Notes: generated from the sequence alone by a model not told the origin. DNA of 9,365 nucleotides from CAYLOC01 sp964385195 (GCA_964385195.1 CAYLOC010000136.1:1-9365); one strand, 5' to 3'; shown: positions 1-8,276, numbered from the stretch's first letter. Numbers and translations are program-made.

Positions 1-686
1 TCGCCGTCGCGCCGGTAGCTGTACAGGTCCGCCGACTCATAGGTGCACCGCGCGTGGGAGTGGACCGTGCACCCGGCGTCCGACAACGCCGCGCGGACCC
101 CGGCATCGAGATCCAGCGACGGTGTCCCCCACGTGGTGCAGGCGTACGTCGAGGGGTGCCGCGCGGCGACGTCGTCCCGCATGGCGGCAGGGACCTCGTA
201 GCATCCACCGCAGACCGAGGGGCCGACCCAGGCATGGATGCGCTCGGCGCCGTCCTTGCGCATCCGTTCCACGGTGCCGGTGACGACCCCGGCGTACAGC
301 CCCTGCCGTCCGGCGTGTGCCACCCCGATCACTCCTGCGTCGGGATCGGCCAGCAGCACCGGGACACAGTCAGCGACGCGGACACACAGCGCCACACCCG
401 GCCGGTCGGTCACGCACCCGTCGGCGGTCCGGGCCCCCGAGGCCACGTCGGCAGCAGTGACGACGTCCGCTCCGCCGACCTGCCGCAGGGTGACCAGCTC
501 CGCGACACCGAACGCGGACGCGACCGTGGCGAGGTTCTGTCCGACCGCTGCCGCATGCACCCCGGTCCGCCGTCCCCCCAGGTCCAAGGTGTCGTACGGC
601 GGCGGGCTGTGGCCGCCGTACCGGTCGGTGAACGCCCAGTCGACCACACCGGCCCGCCCGCCCAGCCGGTCCCGAGTGGCGAACAC
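1..686 (-). CDS. pgeF: PgeF/YfiH-type laccase-domain protein (polyphenol oxidase family), C-terminus cut by window edge
   Basis: This is my own reading of the frame that opens with GTG at 686, two bases after the ftsZ stop; 228 codons are visible with no stop. It belongs to the cytoplasmic DUF152/YfiH family, called multicopper polyphenol oxidase or laccase-domain; in E. coli PgeF is linked to peptidoglycan editing (removing L-Ser wrongly added by MurC). Seen: AFTDRYGG (18-25), a variant LDLGG (34-38), QVGGADV (69-75), VADCVPVLLAD (104-114), GVAHAGRQG (121-129), GPSVCGGCYEVP (155-166) and SYRRDG at the edge. Two of the three family metal ligands are present (C107, H124), but the expected His of QVHG is Gly71 (see findings). 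Some 10-20 C-terminal residues are probably missing. The place after ftsZ is the usual actinobacterial one, normally followed by yggS and sepF. Family assignment is firm; catalytic activity is uncertain. Confidence 0.88.
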   Translation of the reverse strand, partial: MFATRDRLGGRAGVVDWAFTDRYGGHSPPPYDTLDLGGRRTGVHAAAVGQNLATVASAFGVAELVTLRQVGGADVVTAADVASGARTADGCVTDRPGVALCVRVADCVPVLLADPDAGVIGVAHAGRQGLYAGVVTGTVERMRKDGAERIHAWVGPSVCGGCYEVPAAMRDDVAARHPSTYACTTWGTPSLDLDAGVRAALSDAGCTVHSHARCTYESADLYSYRRDG

Positions 687-688
687 GG

Positions 689-1871
689 CTACTTCAAGAA
701 GTCCGGTACGTCGAGGTCGTCGTTGTCATCAAAGGGGATCGCGCGCGGCTGGCGCTGCGGCCGCTGGGACGGCTTGTCCTTGTCGCTTCCGCTGTCCTCG
801 GACCCCTGCGCGGCCGGGCGCTCCGGTGTCGTGGGCTTGTTCGGCTCTGCTGGCGCCGAGCCCGTCTCGCCGCTGCGCGTGTCCCGGTCGGCCGCGGGCT
901 GCTCCCGACGCACCGGGTCGCGGCGCAACGCCGGCTGGTTGACGTCGCGGCGCTTGGGCATGCCGCCGTCGAACCCGGCCGCGATCACCGTGACCCGCAC
1001 CTCGTCGCCAAGAGCGTCGTCGATGACAGCGCCGAAGATGATGTTGGCCTCGTTGTGCGCGGCGTCGGACACCAGCGCCGCCGCCTCGTTGATCTCGAAC
1101 AACCCCAGGTCCGAGCCGCCCGAGATGGACAACAGCACCCCGTGGGCGCCGTCGATGGACGCCTCAAGGAGCGGGCTGGAGATGGCCATCTCGGCTGCCT
1201 CCACCGCGCGGTCGTCCCCGTTGGCACGGCCGATGCCCATCAGCGCGGACCCCGCATCCGACATCACCGACTTCACGTCGGCGAAGTCGAGGTTGATCAG
1301 CCCGGGCGTGGTGATCAGGTCGGTGATGCCAGACACACCCTGTAGCAACACCTGGTCGGCCTGCTTGAACGCGTCGAGGACGCTGACGTTGCGATCAGAG
1401 ATCGACAGCAGCCGGTCGTTGGGGATCACGATCAAGGTGTCGACCTCTTCGCGCAGGGCCGCGATCCCCTCTTCGGCCTGGTTGGCCCGCTTGCGTCCCT
1501 CGAACGCGAACGGCCGCGTCACGACACCGATCGTCAAGGCGCCGAGGGAGCGGGCAATGCGCGCGATCACCGGCAGTGACGAACACCATGTCCGCGCCCT
1601 TGAGGACCTCCTCGATCTCCTCGGCGTGGTCCTCGGCCGCCTTGCCGCCGACCTCGGGGTTGGCTCCCGCCCCCAGGCCACGGGTGAGATCCCGTCCGAT
1701 GTCGAGCTTGACATCGGCGTCACTCATCAGCAGGGCCTGGGCGTCGGTGTTGATCGCGATGAACTCCACGCCGCGGAGTCCGACCTCGATCATGCGGTTG
1801 ACCGCGTTGACGCCACCCCCACCGATGCCGACGACCTTGATGACCGCTAGGTAGTTCTGCGGTGCTGCCAC
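689..1871 (-). pseudogene. ftsZ: ftsZ, cell-division GTPase, disrupted by an internal deletion/frameshift
   Basis: FtsZ is the tubulin-like GTPase that forms the Z ring. GTG at 1871 is chosen because GGAGAGG lies 8 bases upstream and the protein then begins (M)AAPQNYLAVIKVVG, as in other actinobacterial FtsZ. Residues 1-100 are canonical, with the T1 loop GIGGGGVNAVNRM at 15-27. After MVFVTA the family continues GEGGGTGTGGAP; those residues are absent, and the normal sequence resumes (VIARIARSLGAL) in another frame. Read as given, translation stops at 1395 after 158 residues. Restoring 35 bases gives 405 codons plus stop, a normal length, and puts the T7 loop at NLDFADVK (205-212) with D207 and D210. 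A linker rich in Pro, Arg and Asp follows, then the C-terminal peptide DDLDVPDFLK that binds SepF and other partners. All other conserved stretches are intact, so sequencing or assembly error is more likely than decay. Confidence 0.93.
1568..1574 (-). other. deletion/frameshift junction in ftsZ
   Basis: On the minus strand the bases read GCC-G-GTG: the Ala codon of VFVTA (1574-1572), one leftover G (1571), then the Val codon of VIARIARS (1570-1568). Twelve codons (GEGGGTGTGGAP, 36 bases) are expected between these two codons, so 35 bases are missing. A CCGG tetramer spans the join and could have occurred at both ends of the lost segment (inference from likely codons). Confidence 0.85.
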
Positions 1872-1879
1872 GATGTGCG

Positions 1880-1886
1880 CCTCTCC
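1880..1886 (-). promoter_or_regulatory. ribosome binding site of ftsZ
   Basis: The minus strand reads GGAGAGG followed by 8 bases and then GTG at 1871. It is the best Shine-Dalgarno match I noticed in the window, and it decides the GTG start over an in-frame ATG at 1967, which has none. Confidence 0.8.
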
Positions 1887-1974
1887 GGTTGGTGCCAGGA
1901 ACCGGCATCCGCCGGCCCCTCGTGCTGGGACTGTGGTGTTGGTGCTGAGGTTGTGCCGCTGCTGCATCGGGGAA

Positions 1975-1989
1975 GTGACGCCAGGTCAC
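1975..1989. repeat. short inverted repeat in the ftsZ leader
   Basis: GTGAC (1975-1979) and GTCAC (1985-1989) are perfect inverted arms around a 5-base spacer. The element lies downstream of the putative promoter, so it could be a transcript hairpin or a binding site for a dimeric regulator. Five-base arms can occur by chance. Confidence 0.4.
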
Positions 1990-1994
1990 ACCCA

Positions 1995-2012
1995 GCAACC
2001 CTCACCCTTAAG
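1995..2012. repeat. 18-bp repeat, left copy at gap edge
   Basis: GCAACCCTCACCCTTAAG ends exactly where the Ns begin. The identical 18 bases restart immediately after the gap at 2113-2130. This is what two contig ends with a short unmerged overlap look like, so it is probably one genomic sequence printed twice. Confidence 0.9.
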
Positions 2013-2112
2013 NNNNNNNNNNNNNNNNNNNNNNNNNNNNNNNNNNNNNNNNNNNNNNNNNNNNNNNNNNNNNNNNNNNNNNNNNNNNNNNNNNNNNNNN
2101 NNNNNNNNNNNN
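2013..2112. other. assembly gap, exactly 100 Ns
   Basis: One hundred consecutive Ns, a conventional size for a gap of unknown length. Identical 18-base flanks suggest that the true distance may be zero once the copies are merged. Confidence 0.98.
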
Positions 2113-2130
2113 GCAACCCTCACCCTTAAG
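2113..2130. repeat. 18-bp repeat, right copy at gap edge
   Basis: Identical to 1995-2012 and starting at the first base after the Ns. This copy is joined to the rest of the palindrome (to 2139) and to the promoter-like element, so it is probably the genuine context. Confidence 0.9.
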
Positions 2131-2139
2131 TAAAGGGTT
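2115..2139. repeat. palindrome overlapping the ftsZ promoter region
   Basis: AACCCT (2115-2120) and AGGGTT (2134-2139) are inverted arms 13 bases apart. Nested inside is a tighter hairpin, ACCCTT (2122-2127) and AAGGGT (2133-2138), with a 5-base loop. I recall a similar AACCCT/AGGGTT element upstream of ftsZ in other actinobacteria, which would argue for conserved function, but I cannot verify it here. It could be an operator or a transcript-start hairpin. Confidence 0.6.
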
Positions 2140-2152
2140 ATAGTTATGTCAA
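2124..2152 (-). promoter_or_regulatory. putative ftsZ promoter
   Basis: The minus strand carries a perfect TTGACA (-35) at 2152-2147. After 17-18 bases come TTAAGG or TAAGGG (around 2129-2123) as a weak -10. The stretch is AT-rich against a GC-rich background. Dedicated ftsZ promoters in the ftsQ-ftsZ spacer are known in actinobacteria such as Streptomyces. The -35 is convincing; the -10 is not. Confidence 0.55.
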
Positions 2153-2232
2153 CCTGTCGTCGGGGTCCAACCTAAGACACCAAGGGAGGTGGTGGCAACT
2201 GACACGCCGCCCTCGCCCTCGCCACGGCCGGA

Positions 2233-2963
2233 CTACTCCCCGGCGGCCTGCGCACCGCGCGTGGTGGGCATCTCCGGGACACTGACGTCGTAGCGCGCGG
2301 CCTTGCGCTGTAACAGCACCGTCAGCACCTCGGCCTTGCGCTGCGACCGTGCCGGTCCTCCCCACAGCACGGTGCGGTGATCGCTGAGGTGCAGCGTGAT
2401 CGAGTCCATCGTCTGCGCCGTGATCTGCTGGACTCGTCTCGCCAGGCCCGTGGGCAGCGCCTCGGCGACATGTGCGACGGCTTGGATGGTCTCGGCCCGG
2501 GCGTGTGGCCGGAGCTGGATCTTCGGCAGCCCCGGCACGGGTGCGTTGGTGGTCCGGAACGCGACCCCGTGCTTGTCGACGACCCGCCAGGCACCCCCGC
2601 GGTGGATCGTGGCAACCGCCTGTCTCCGCGTCACCTTGATCGTCAGGGTCTGCGGCCATCCCCGATGCACTGACGCAGATGCCACGGCGGGGATCTGCTC
2701 GACCCTCGACCGCACGGCGTCGACGTCCACCCGGGCCAACGGCGTACCCTCCGGCACCGCCGCCGCAGCCCGCACCTTTCCGTCGGGAATCCGGGGTGCC
2801 CCCGAAACGGTGACCCGGTGCACGCCGAGCCAGGTGGAGAACGCCACGACCCACACTCCGAACGCGACCACGGCCAGGACGACCAAGGTCAGCACCCACC
2901 ACCGGGACGCCACCCAACGGCGGTTCCACCGTCGCCGGCTGAACCGTCCCCTGACGCGGCCCG

Positions 2964-2967
<4 letters not shown>
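2233..2967 (-). CDS. ftsQ: cell division protein FtsQ (DivIB family)
   Basis: This 244-residue bitopic membrane protein links early and late divisome components (the FtsQ-FtsB-FtsL complex) on the outer face of the membrane. It has a short, very basic cytoplasmic N-terminus (residues 1-22), one membrane segment (about 24-45, WWVLTLVVLAVVAFGVWVVA), then a POTRA domain (about 48-117) starting VHRVTVSGAPRI and containing VEQIPAVASASVHRGWPQTL. The FtsQ beta domain follows (about 118-225, IHRGGAWRVVDKHGVAF onwards). The ATG at 2967 shares ATGA with the murC stop, and AAGGGGG lies a suitable distance upstream, which supports this start and translational coupling. The stop is TAG at 2235-2233. Length, topology and position before ftsZ all fit. 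No murB or ddl lies between murC and ftsQ, unlike the E. coli order. Confidence 0.95.
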
Positions 2968-4384
<1,417 letters not shown>

Positions 4385-4388
<4 letters not shown>

Positions 4389-5473
4389 GCGCCCGCCGCC
4401 TCAAGGGTTGCCGCTGCCAGCACGTCGTCGGCGTCCCGCCGGATCAGGTGGCTCGCGGCAGCCGCCATCCCCGCCAGGCGATCCGGATCGGCAAGCAGGG
4501 AAGGGATCTCGCGGGCGACCCAGGCGCCGGTGAAGGACTCGTCCCGTACCAGCCGCGCACCCCCGGCTGCCACCACCGCCCGCGCGTTCAGCGCCTGCTC
4601 GCCGTTCCCGATCGGCAACGGCACGAACACGGCCGGCAGCCCCAGGGCCGCCGCCTCGCTCACCGAGTTCGCACCGGCACGGCCGACCACCAGGTCCGCG
4701 GCGGCGTAGGCCAGGTCCATCCGGTCGATGTAACTCCGCACGACGTACGGCGGTGACTCACTCGCGGCTTCGGGAGGCACCGAGACCGAGCCCTTCGGCC
4801 CGATCGCGTGCAGGACCTGGATACCGGCGTCGCGCAATGCGTGGGCGGAGGCGGACAGCGCGTCGTTGATCCGCCGGGCCCCCTGGGAACCGCCGGTGAC
4901 CAGGAGCGTGGGCCGGTCCGGCTCCAGCCCGAAGTGCTGCCGTGCGGATGGCCGTTGTGCTTCGCGGTCGAGCGTGGAGATGGCGCGCCGGAGGGGTAGC
5001 CCGATGAAGTGCGCGTGCGCCAAGGGCGTGTCGGGGAAGGAGGTGTAGACCGAACGGGTGAGGCGGGCTCCCACCCGGTTGGCGAGGCCGGGCCGGGCGT
5101 TGCCCTCGTGGATCACCAGCGGCACCTTGGCTCGGCGGGCAGCCAGGTAGGCGGGGGTACACACGTAGCCGCCGAAGCCGACGACCACGTCGGCACCGAA
5201 CTGCCGCAGCACCTGTCGGGAGGCGGCGACGGCCGAACGCAGCCGCACCGGGACCCGGAGAAGGTCGGCAGAGGGCCGCCGCGGAAGGGGCACCGGAGGA
5301 ATCAGCTCCAGCCGGTATCCGGCGTCGGGCACCACCGTCGTCTCCAGGCCCCGCGGCGTGCCCAGACACACCAGGTCGACGTCGGCGCGGCTCCGCCGCA
5401 GGGCGTCGGCGGTCGCGATCATCGGAGAGGTGTGGCCGGCGGAGCCCCCACCGGCGAGCAGGACCCGCACCAT
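4385..5473 (-). CDS. murG: lipid II synthase MurG (GlcNAc transferase)
   Basis: MurG transfers GlcNAc from UDP-GlcNAc to lipid I, making lipid II at the inner membrane face. The 362-residue product has the GT-B layout of family GT28: an N-terminal acceptor domain with the glycine loop GGGSAGHTSP (8-17), VVGFGGYVCTPAYLAA (97-112) and HEGNARPGLANR (122-133); and a C-terminal UDP-GlcNAc domain with VTGGSQGARRIND (192-204) and RAGANSVSEAAALGLP (265-280) continuing to VPLPIGNGEQALNA (284-297). The Gln of the common HEQN motif is Gly here, a position I believe varies among actinobacteria. The ATG at 5473 is 5 bases after the ftsW stop with a weak AGGA upstream; an earlier in-frame start would overlap ftsW heavily and add unrelated sequence. 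The stop shares ATGA with murC. Confidence 0.96.
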
Positions 5474-5478
5474 CGTGG

Positions 5479-6729
5479 CTACCGTCCTGGGCGTCCGGAC
5501 GTGGTACGGCGACCACGCCGCTTGCGTGCTGCAAGCGCGACTTTTGCCTCTGGCTCGGCGCGCGCGAAAGCCACCAGCAGGCCCAGTGCCGCCAGGGTCG
5601 GTAGCAGGGCGGAGCCGCCGTAGGAGATCAGCGGCAGCGGGATGCCGATGACCGGGAGCAGTCCGAGCACCATCCCGATGTTGATCAGCGCCTGGCTGAG
5701 CAGCCACACAACGATGCCGCCGGCGGCGTACCGGATGAACGGTGTGTCGGTGCGCACCGCGATGCGGATGCCGGTGTAGGCCAACGTTGCGAACAATGCG
5801 AGGACCACCAACGTGCCGAACAGGCCGAACTCCTCACCGATGACGGCGAAGATGAAGTCGGTGTGCGCGCCGGGCAGCCGGTTGCCCCACTTCTGGGTGC
5901 TCGCGCCGATCCCGGTCCCCCAGAGGCCACCGGTGGCAAGGGCGAAGAAGCTGTGGCTGGCCTGCCATCCCTTGTCACCGTAGTGCGCAAGGGGGTCCAG
6001 GAAGCTGGTGAGCCGTGCGACCCGCTCCTGCTGGGTGGTGGCCAGACCGAACGCGACAACGCCCACCGCCAGCAGCGTGACCCCGAACAGCCGGAAGGGC
6101 GCCCCCACCAGCCACAGCATGCCCAGCACGATCGCGAACAAGACGAGCGCGGTCCCCAGGTCGCCCTCGCCGATGACCAAGGCGACTGCGGCGGCACACG
6201 CGGGCAGCACCGGGATGAGCAGGTGCCGCCACCGCTGCAGGAGCTCGCCCTTGCGGGCGTACACATCCGCGCACCACAAGATCAGCGCCAACTTGAGGAA
6301 CTCCGACGGCTGGAACTGCAGCGGGCCCCCGAAGGAGACCCAGTTCTGGTTGCCGTTCACGGAGACGCCGAAGCTGGGGACGTAGGTGAGCGCCACCAGC
6401 AGCGCGGACAGCGCCAGTGCCGGCCAGGCGGCGAACCGCAGGAACGGGAGTGGGAGCCGGGAAGCGACATAGGCAAGCGGGATGCCCACACCGGCCCAGA
6501 CCGCCTGCTTGACGAAGATCGCGTAGGAGTTGCCGTAGACCTCCAGCGAGGTGACGCTGGAGGCGCTCAGCACCATCAACAGACCCAGCGCGAGCAACAG
6601 CCCGGTACAGCCGAGCACGAGGTAGTACGACGCCAGCGGCTTCTCCAGCTGCCGCTTGATGGCGGCGAGGAACCCTTCGGCCCGGACGGTCGCCGGTGTC
6701 CGCCACCGCTCCCCGCTGGTTGTCGTCAA
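5479..6729 (-). CDS. ftsW: septal peptidoglycan glycosyltransferase FtsW (SEDS family)
   Basis: FtsW is the polytopic SEDS polymerase that, with its class B PBP, makes septal glycan from lipid II. From the TTG at 6729 the product is 416 residues with about nine or ten membrane segments from residue 34 to 390. SEDS signatures: NGNQNWVSFGG with QFQPSEFLKLALI (126-150); LPGAHTDFIFAVIGEEFGL (285-303), including the essential Asp (D291); and NIGMVLGLLPVIGIPLPLI then SYGGSALL (350-376). The C-terminal cytoplasmic tail is strongly basic (RKRRGRR, 402-408). No ATG fits: an in-frame ATG at 6933 lies deep in murD, and a GTG at 6735 touches the AAAGG motif, while TTG at 6729 sits 6 bases after it. Division context (ftsQ, ftsZ) and length favour FtsW over RodA. 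Confidence 0.94.
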   Translation of the reverse strand: MTTTSGERWRTPATVRAEGFLAAIKRQLEKPLASYYLVLGCTGLLLALGLLMVLSASSVTSLEVYGNSYAIFVKQAVWAGVGIPLAYVASRLPLPFLRFAAWPALALSALLVALTYVPSFGVSVNGNQNWVSFGGPLQFQPSEFLKLALILWCADVYARKGELLQRWRHLLIPVLPACAAAVALVIGEGDLGTALVLFAIVLGMLWLVGAPFRLFGVTLLAVGVVAFGLATTQQERVARLTSFLDPLAHYGDKGWQASHSFFALATGGLWGTGIGASTQKWGNRLPGAHTDFIFAVIGEEFGLFGTLVVLALFATLAYTGIRIAVRTDTPFIRYAAGGIVVWLLSQALINIGMVLGLLPVIGIPLPLISYGGSALLPTLAALGLLVAFARAEPEAKVALAARKRRGRRTTSGRPGR

Positions 6730-6735
6730 CGGCAC

Positions 6736-6740
6736 CCTTT
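6736..6740 (-). promoter_or_regulatory. ribosome binding site of ftsW
   Basis: The minus strand reads AAAGG, then GTGCCG, then TTG. Six bases of spacing suits TTG at 6729; the GTG at 6735 would directly abut the motif. This is the main reason for choosing TTG. Confidence 0.55.
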
Positions 6741-6748
6741 CTGGTCCG

Positions 6749-6771
6749 GCACCGCCGACGTCCGGCGGTGC
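6749..6771. repeat. perfect 9-bp inverted repeat between murD and ftsW
   Basis: GCACCGCCG (6749-6757) and CGGCGGTGC (6763-6771) pair perfectly around a 5-base loop. It begins 4 bases after the murD stop and ends 8 bases before the ftsW Shine-Dalgarno motif. No T-run follows on the minus strand, so it does not look like a standard intrinsic terminator. Confidence 0.8.
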
Positions 6772-6775
6772 GTGG

Positions 6776-8251
6776 TCAGTGGCCGAGCCGGTCCTGCACG
6801 GCCGCGGAGAACCGATCGCCTCGGTCGGCGTAGTTGGCGAACATGTCCAGGGACGCACAACCGGGGGCGAGCAGCACCGTGTCCCCCACCGCCGCGAGAC
6901 CTGCGGCCGCGGCGACCACACGCTCCATGGCACCAGTGTCGTCGTCGCTGACCTCGATTACCGGTACATCGGGCGCGTGTCGCGCAAGGGCGTCCCTGAT
7001 CACGTCCCGATCACGGCCCAGCAGCACCACACCGCGCAGTCGCGGGCGTACGTGCGCCACGAGGTCGTCGAACCGGGCGCCCTTGGCCAGTCCTCCCGCA
7101 ATCCATACAACGGAGGGGAAACCGGTGAGGGAGGCCCCGGCGGCGTGCGGGTTGGTGGCCTTGGAGTCGTCGACGTACGTCACGCCGTCGACCTCCGCGA
7201 CGTGCTGGATCCGGTGGGCGTCGAGGCTGAACGCGCGCAGTCCGCGGCGTACCGAGGCGGGGGTGACGCCGTGGGCGCGGGCGAGCGCAGCGGCCGCTAG
7301 GGCGTTGGCGACGTTGTGCGGTGCCTGGGTCGGTACGTCGGTGACCGCGCCGAGCTCGGCCGCGGACGTCTGGCGCTCGGTGACGAACGCCCGGTCGGCG
7401 AGCATCCCGTCGACGACGCCGACCATGCCTGGCGCGGGGACATCGAGGCTGAACCCGACGGCGCGGCAGCCTTCCTCCACGTCGGCCTCCTCCACCAGGC
7501 GCCGGGTTTCTGGGTCGGCGACGTTGTAGACACAGGCGATCTGGGCACGGTGGTAGATCCGGGCCTTCGCGGCGGTGTAGGCCTCCAGACTGCCGTGCCA
7601 GGACACGTGGTCCGGAGCGATGTTGAGGAGGGCGGCGGCCCGCGCCGAGAGCGAGCTCATCCAGTACAACTGGTGTGAGGACAGCTCCACCGCCACCACG
7701 TCGTACCGGGCGGGGTCCATGACGATCTCGCACATCGGCCGCCCGATGTTGCCCCCGGCAACGGCGCGCAGCCCTTCGGCGCGGAGCATGCTCTCCAGCA
7801 TCTGCGTCGTCGTGGTCTTGCCGTTGGTGCCGGTCACGGCCAGCCACGGCGCCGGGTCGACCGGGTCCCGCAGCCGCCAGGCGAGCTCGACCTCGCCCCA
7901 GACCGGCAACCCTGCCGCGACCGCGTCCTGCAGCAACGGCGTGCTGGGGGGAAGACCGGGGGCGGTGACGACGAGCCCCGTGCCGGCCGGAATCTGGCTG
8001 GTAGCTCCGGGTCCGGTGCGCACCTCGACGTCGAGTGCCTCCAGCAAGGTGGCACGCGACGCCTGTGCCTCGCCTCCTGCGACATCGGCCCCGATGTCGG
8101 CGTCGTCGAGTGCGGTGACGTGTGCGCCGAGATGCTGCAATGCGTCGGCGGCGGCGAACCCGGAGACGCCCAGGGCTCCGACGACCGTCACGTGGAGCTG
8201 CTCCCAGGCAGACGTCCGCGTTGCCTCCGCCAGCCAGCCCGGGGTACTCAT
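6776..8251 (-). CDS. murD: UDP-N-acetylmuramoylalanine--D-glutamate ligase MurD
   Basis: MurD (491 residues) adds D-glutamate to UDP-MurNAc-L-Ala with ATP, the second step of the cytoplasmic stem-peptide pathway. Seen: N-domain VTVVGALGVSGFAAAD (21-36) and VVTAPGLPPSTPLL (94-107); ATPase P-loop VTGTNGKTTTTQ (139-150), GGNIGRP (166-172), VELSSHQLYWM (188-198, the MurD signature ELSSFQL with F replaced by H) and LNIAPDHVSWHGS (209-221); nucleotide motif HNVANALAA (312-320); C-domain YVDDSKATNPHA (359-370), GGLAKG (386-391) and APGCASLDMFANYADRG (462-478). All expected catalytic elements are present. The ATG at 8251 is 25 bases after the mraY stop, with only a weak GGA upstream. It is somewhat longer than E. 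coli MurD (about 438 residues), as in other actinobacteria. The stop is followed by the hairpin before ftsW. Confidence 0.96.
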   Translation of the reverse strand: MSTPGWLAEATRTSAWEQLHVTVVGALGVSGFAAADALQHLGAHVTALDDADIGADVAGGEAQASRATLLEALDVEVRTGPGATSQIPAGTGLVVTAPGLPPSTPLLQDAVAAGLPVWGEVELAWRLRDPVDPAPWLAVTGTNGKTTTTQMLESMLRAEGLRAVAGGNIGRPMCEIVMDPARYDVVAVELSSHQLYWMSSLSARAAALLNIAPDHVSWHGSLEAYTAAKARIYHRAQIACVYNVADPETRRLVEEADVEEGCRAVGFSLDVPAPGMVGVVDGMLADRAFVTERQTSAAELGAVTDVPTQAPHNVANALAAAALARAHGVTPASVRRGLRAFSLDAHRIQHVAEVDGVTYVDDSKATNPHAAGASLTGFPSVVWIAGGLAKGARFDDLVAHVRPRLRGVVLLGRDRDVIRDALARHAPDVPVIEVSDDDTGAMERVVAAAAGLAAVGDTVLLAPGCASLDMFANYADRGDRFSAAVQDRLGH

Positions 8252-8276
8252 GGCGCGTGGGTCCGGTGCGTGCCCG

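Larger units (their letters stand above)
1872..2232 (-). other. ftsQ-ftsZ intergenic region with assembly gap; ftsZ leader
   Basis: These 361 bases separate the ftsQ stop from the ftsZ start. They hold, in transcription order: a GC-rich stretch (2232-2153) in which I see no gene; a promoter-like element with an overlapping palindrome (2152-2115); 100 Ns (2112-2013) flanked by identical 18-mers; a short inverted repeat (1989-1975); and a leader with the ftsZ ribosome binding site (1886-1880). If the duplicated 18-mer and the Ns are collapsed, the spacer is 243 bp. I see no convincing coding sequence. Confidence 0.8.

Noticed and set aside
1568..1574. Programmed frameshifting in ftsZ
   Set aside because: Changing frame would not restore the missing GGGTGTG loop residues, and no slippery heptamer is visible at the join.
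54..1850. A long plus-strand open frame (598 codons) opposite pgeF and ftsZ
   Set aside because: It lies antisense to recognisable genes, has low-complexity Arg/Pro/Ser-rich composition with no family motif, and is a normal by-product of high GC.
1872..1967. In-frame ATG at 1967 that would add 32 residues to FtsZ
   Set aside because: No Shine-Dalgarno sequence precedes it and the added residues are unlike FtsZ N-termini, whereas GTG at 1871 has GGAGAGG at good spacing.
6749..6771. The murD-ftsW hairpin as an intrinsic terminator
   Set aside because: No T-run follows on the transcribed strand and co-transcribed genes continue immediately after it.
6730..6933. ATG at 6933 as the ftsW start
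   Set aside because: It lies about 158 bases inside murD and the extra residues are the murD sequence read in another frame.
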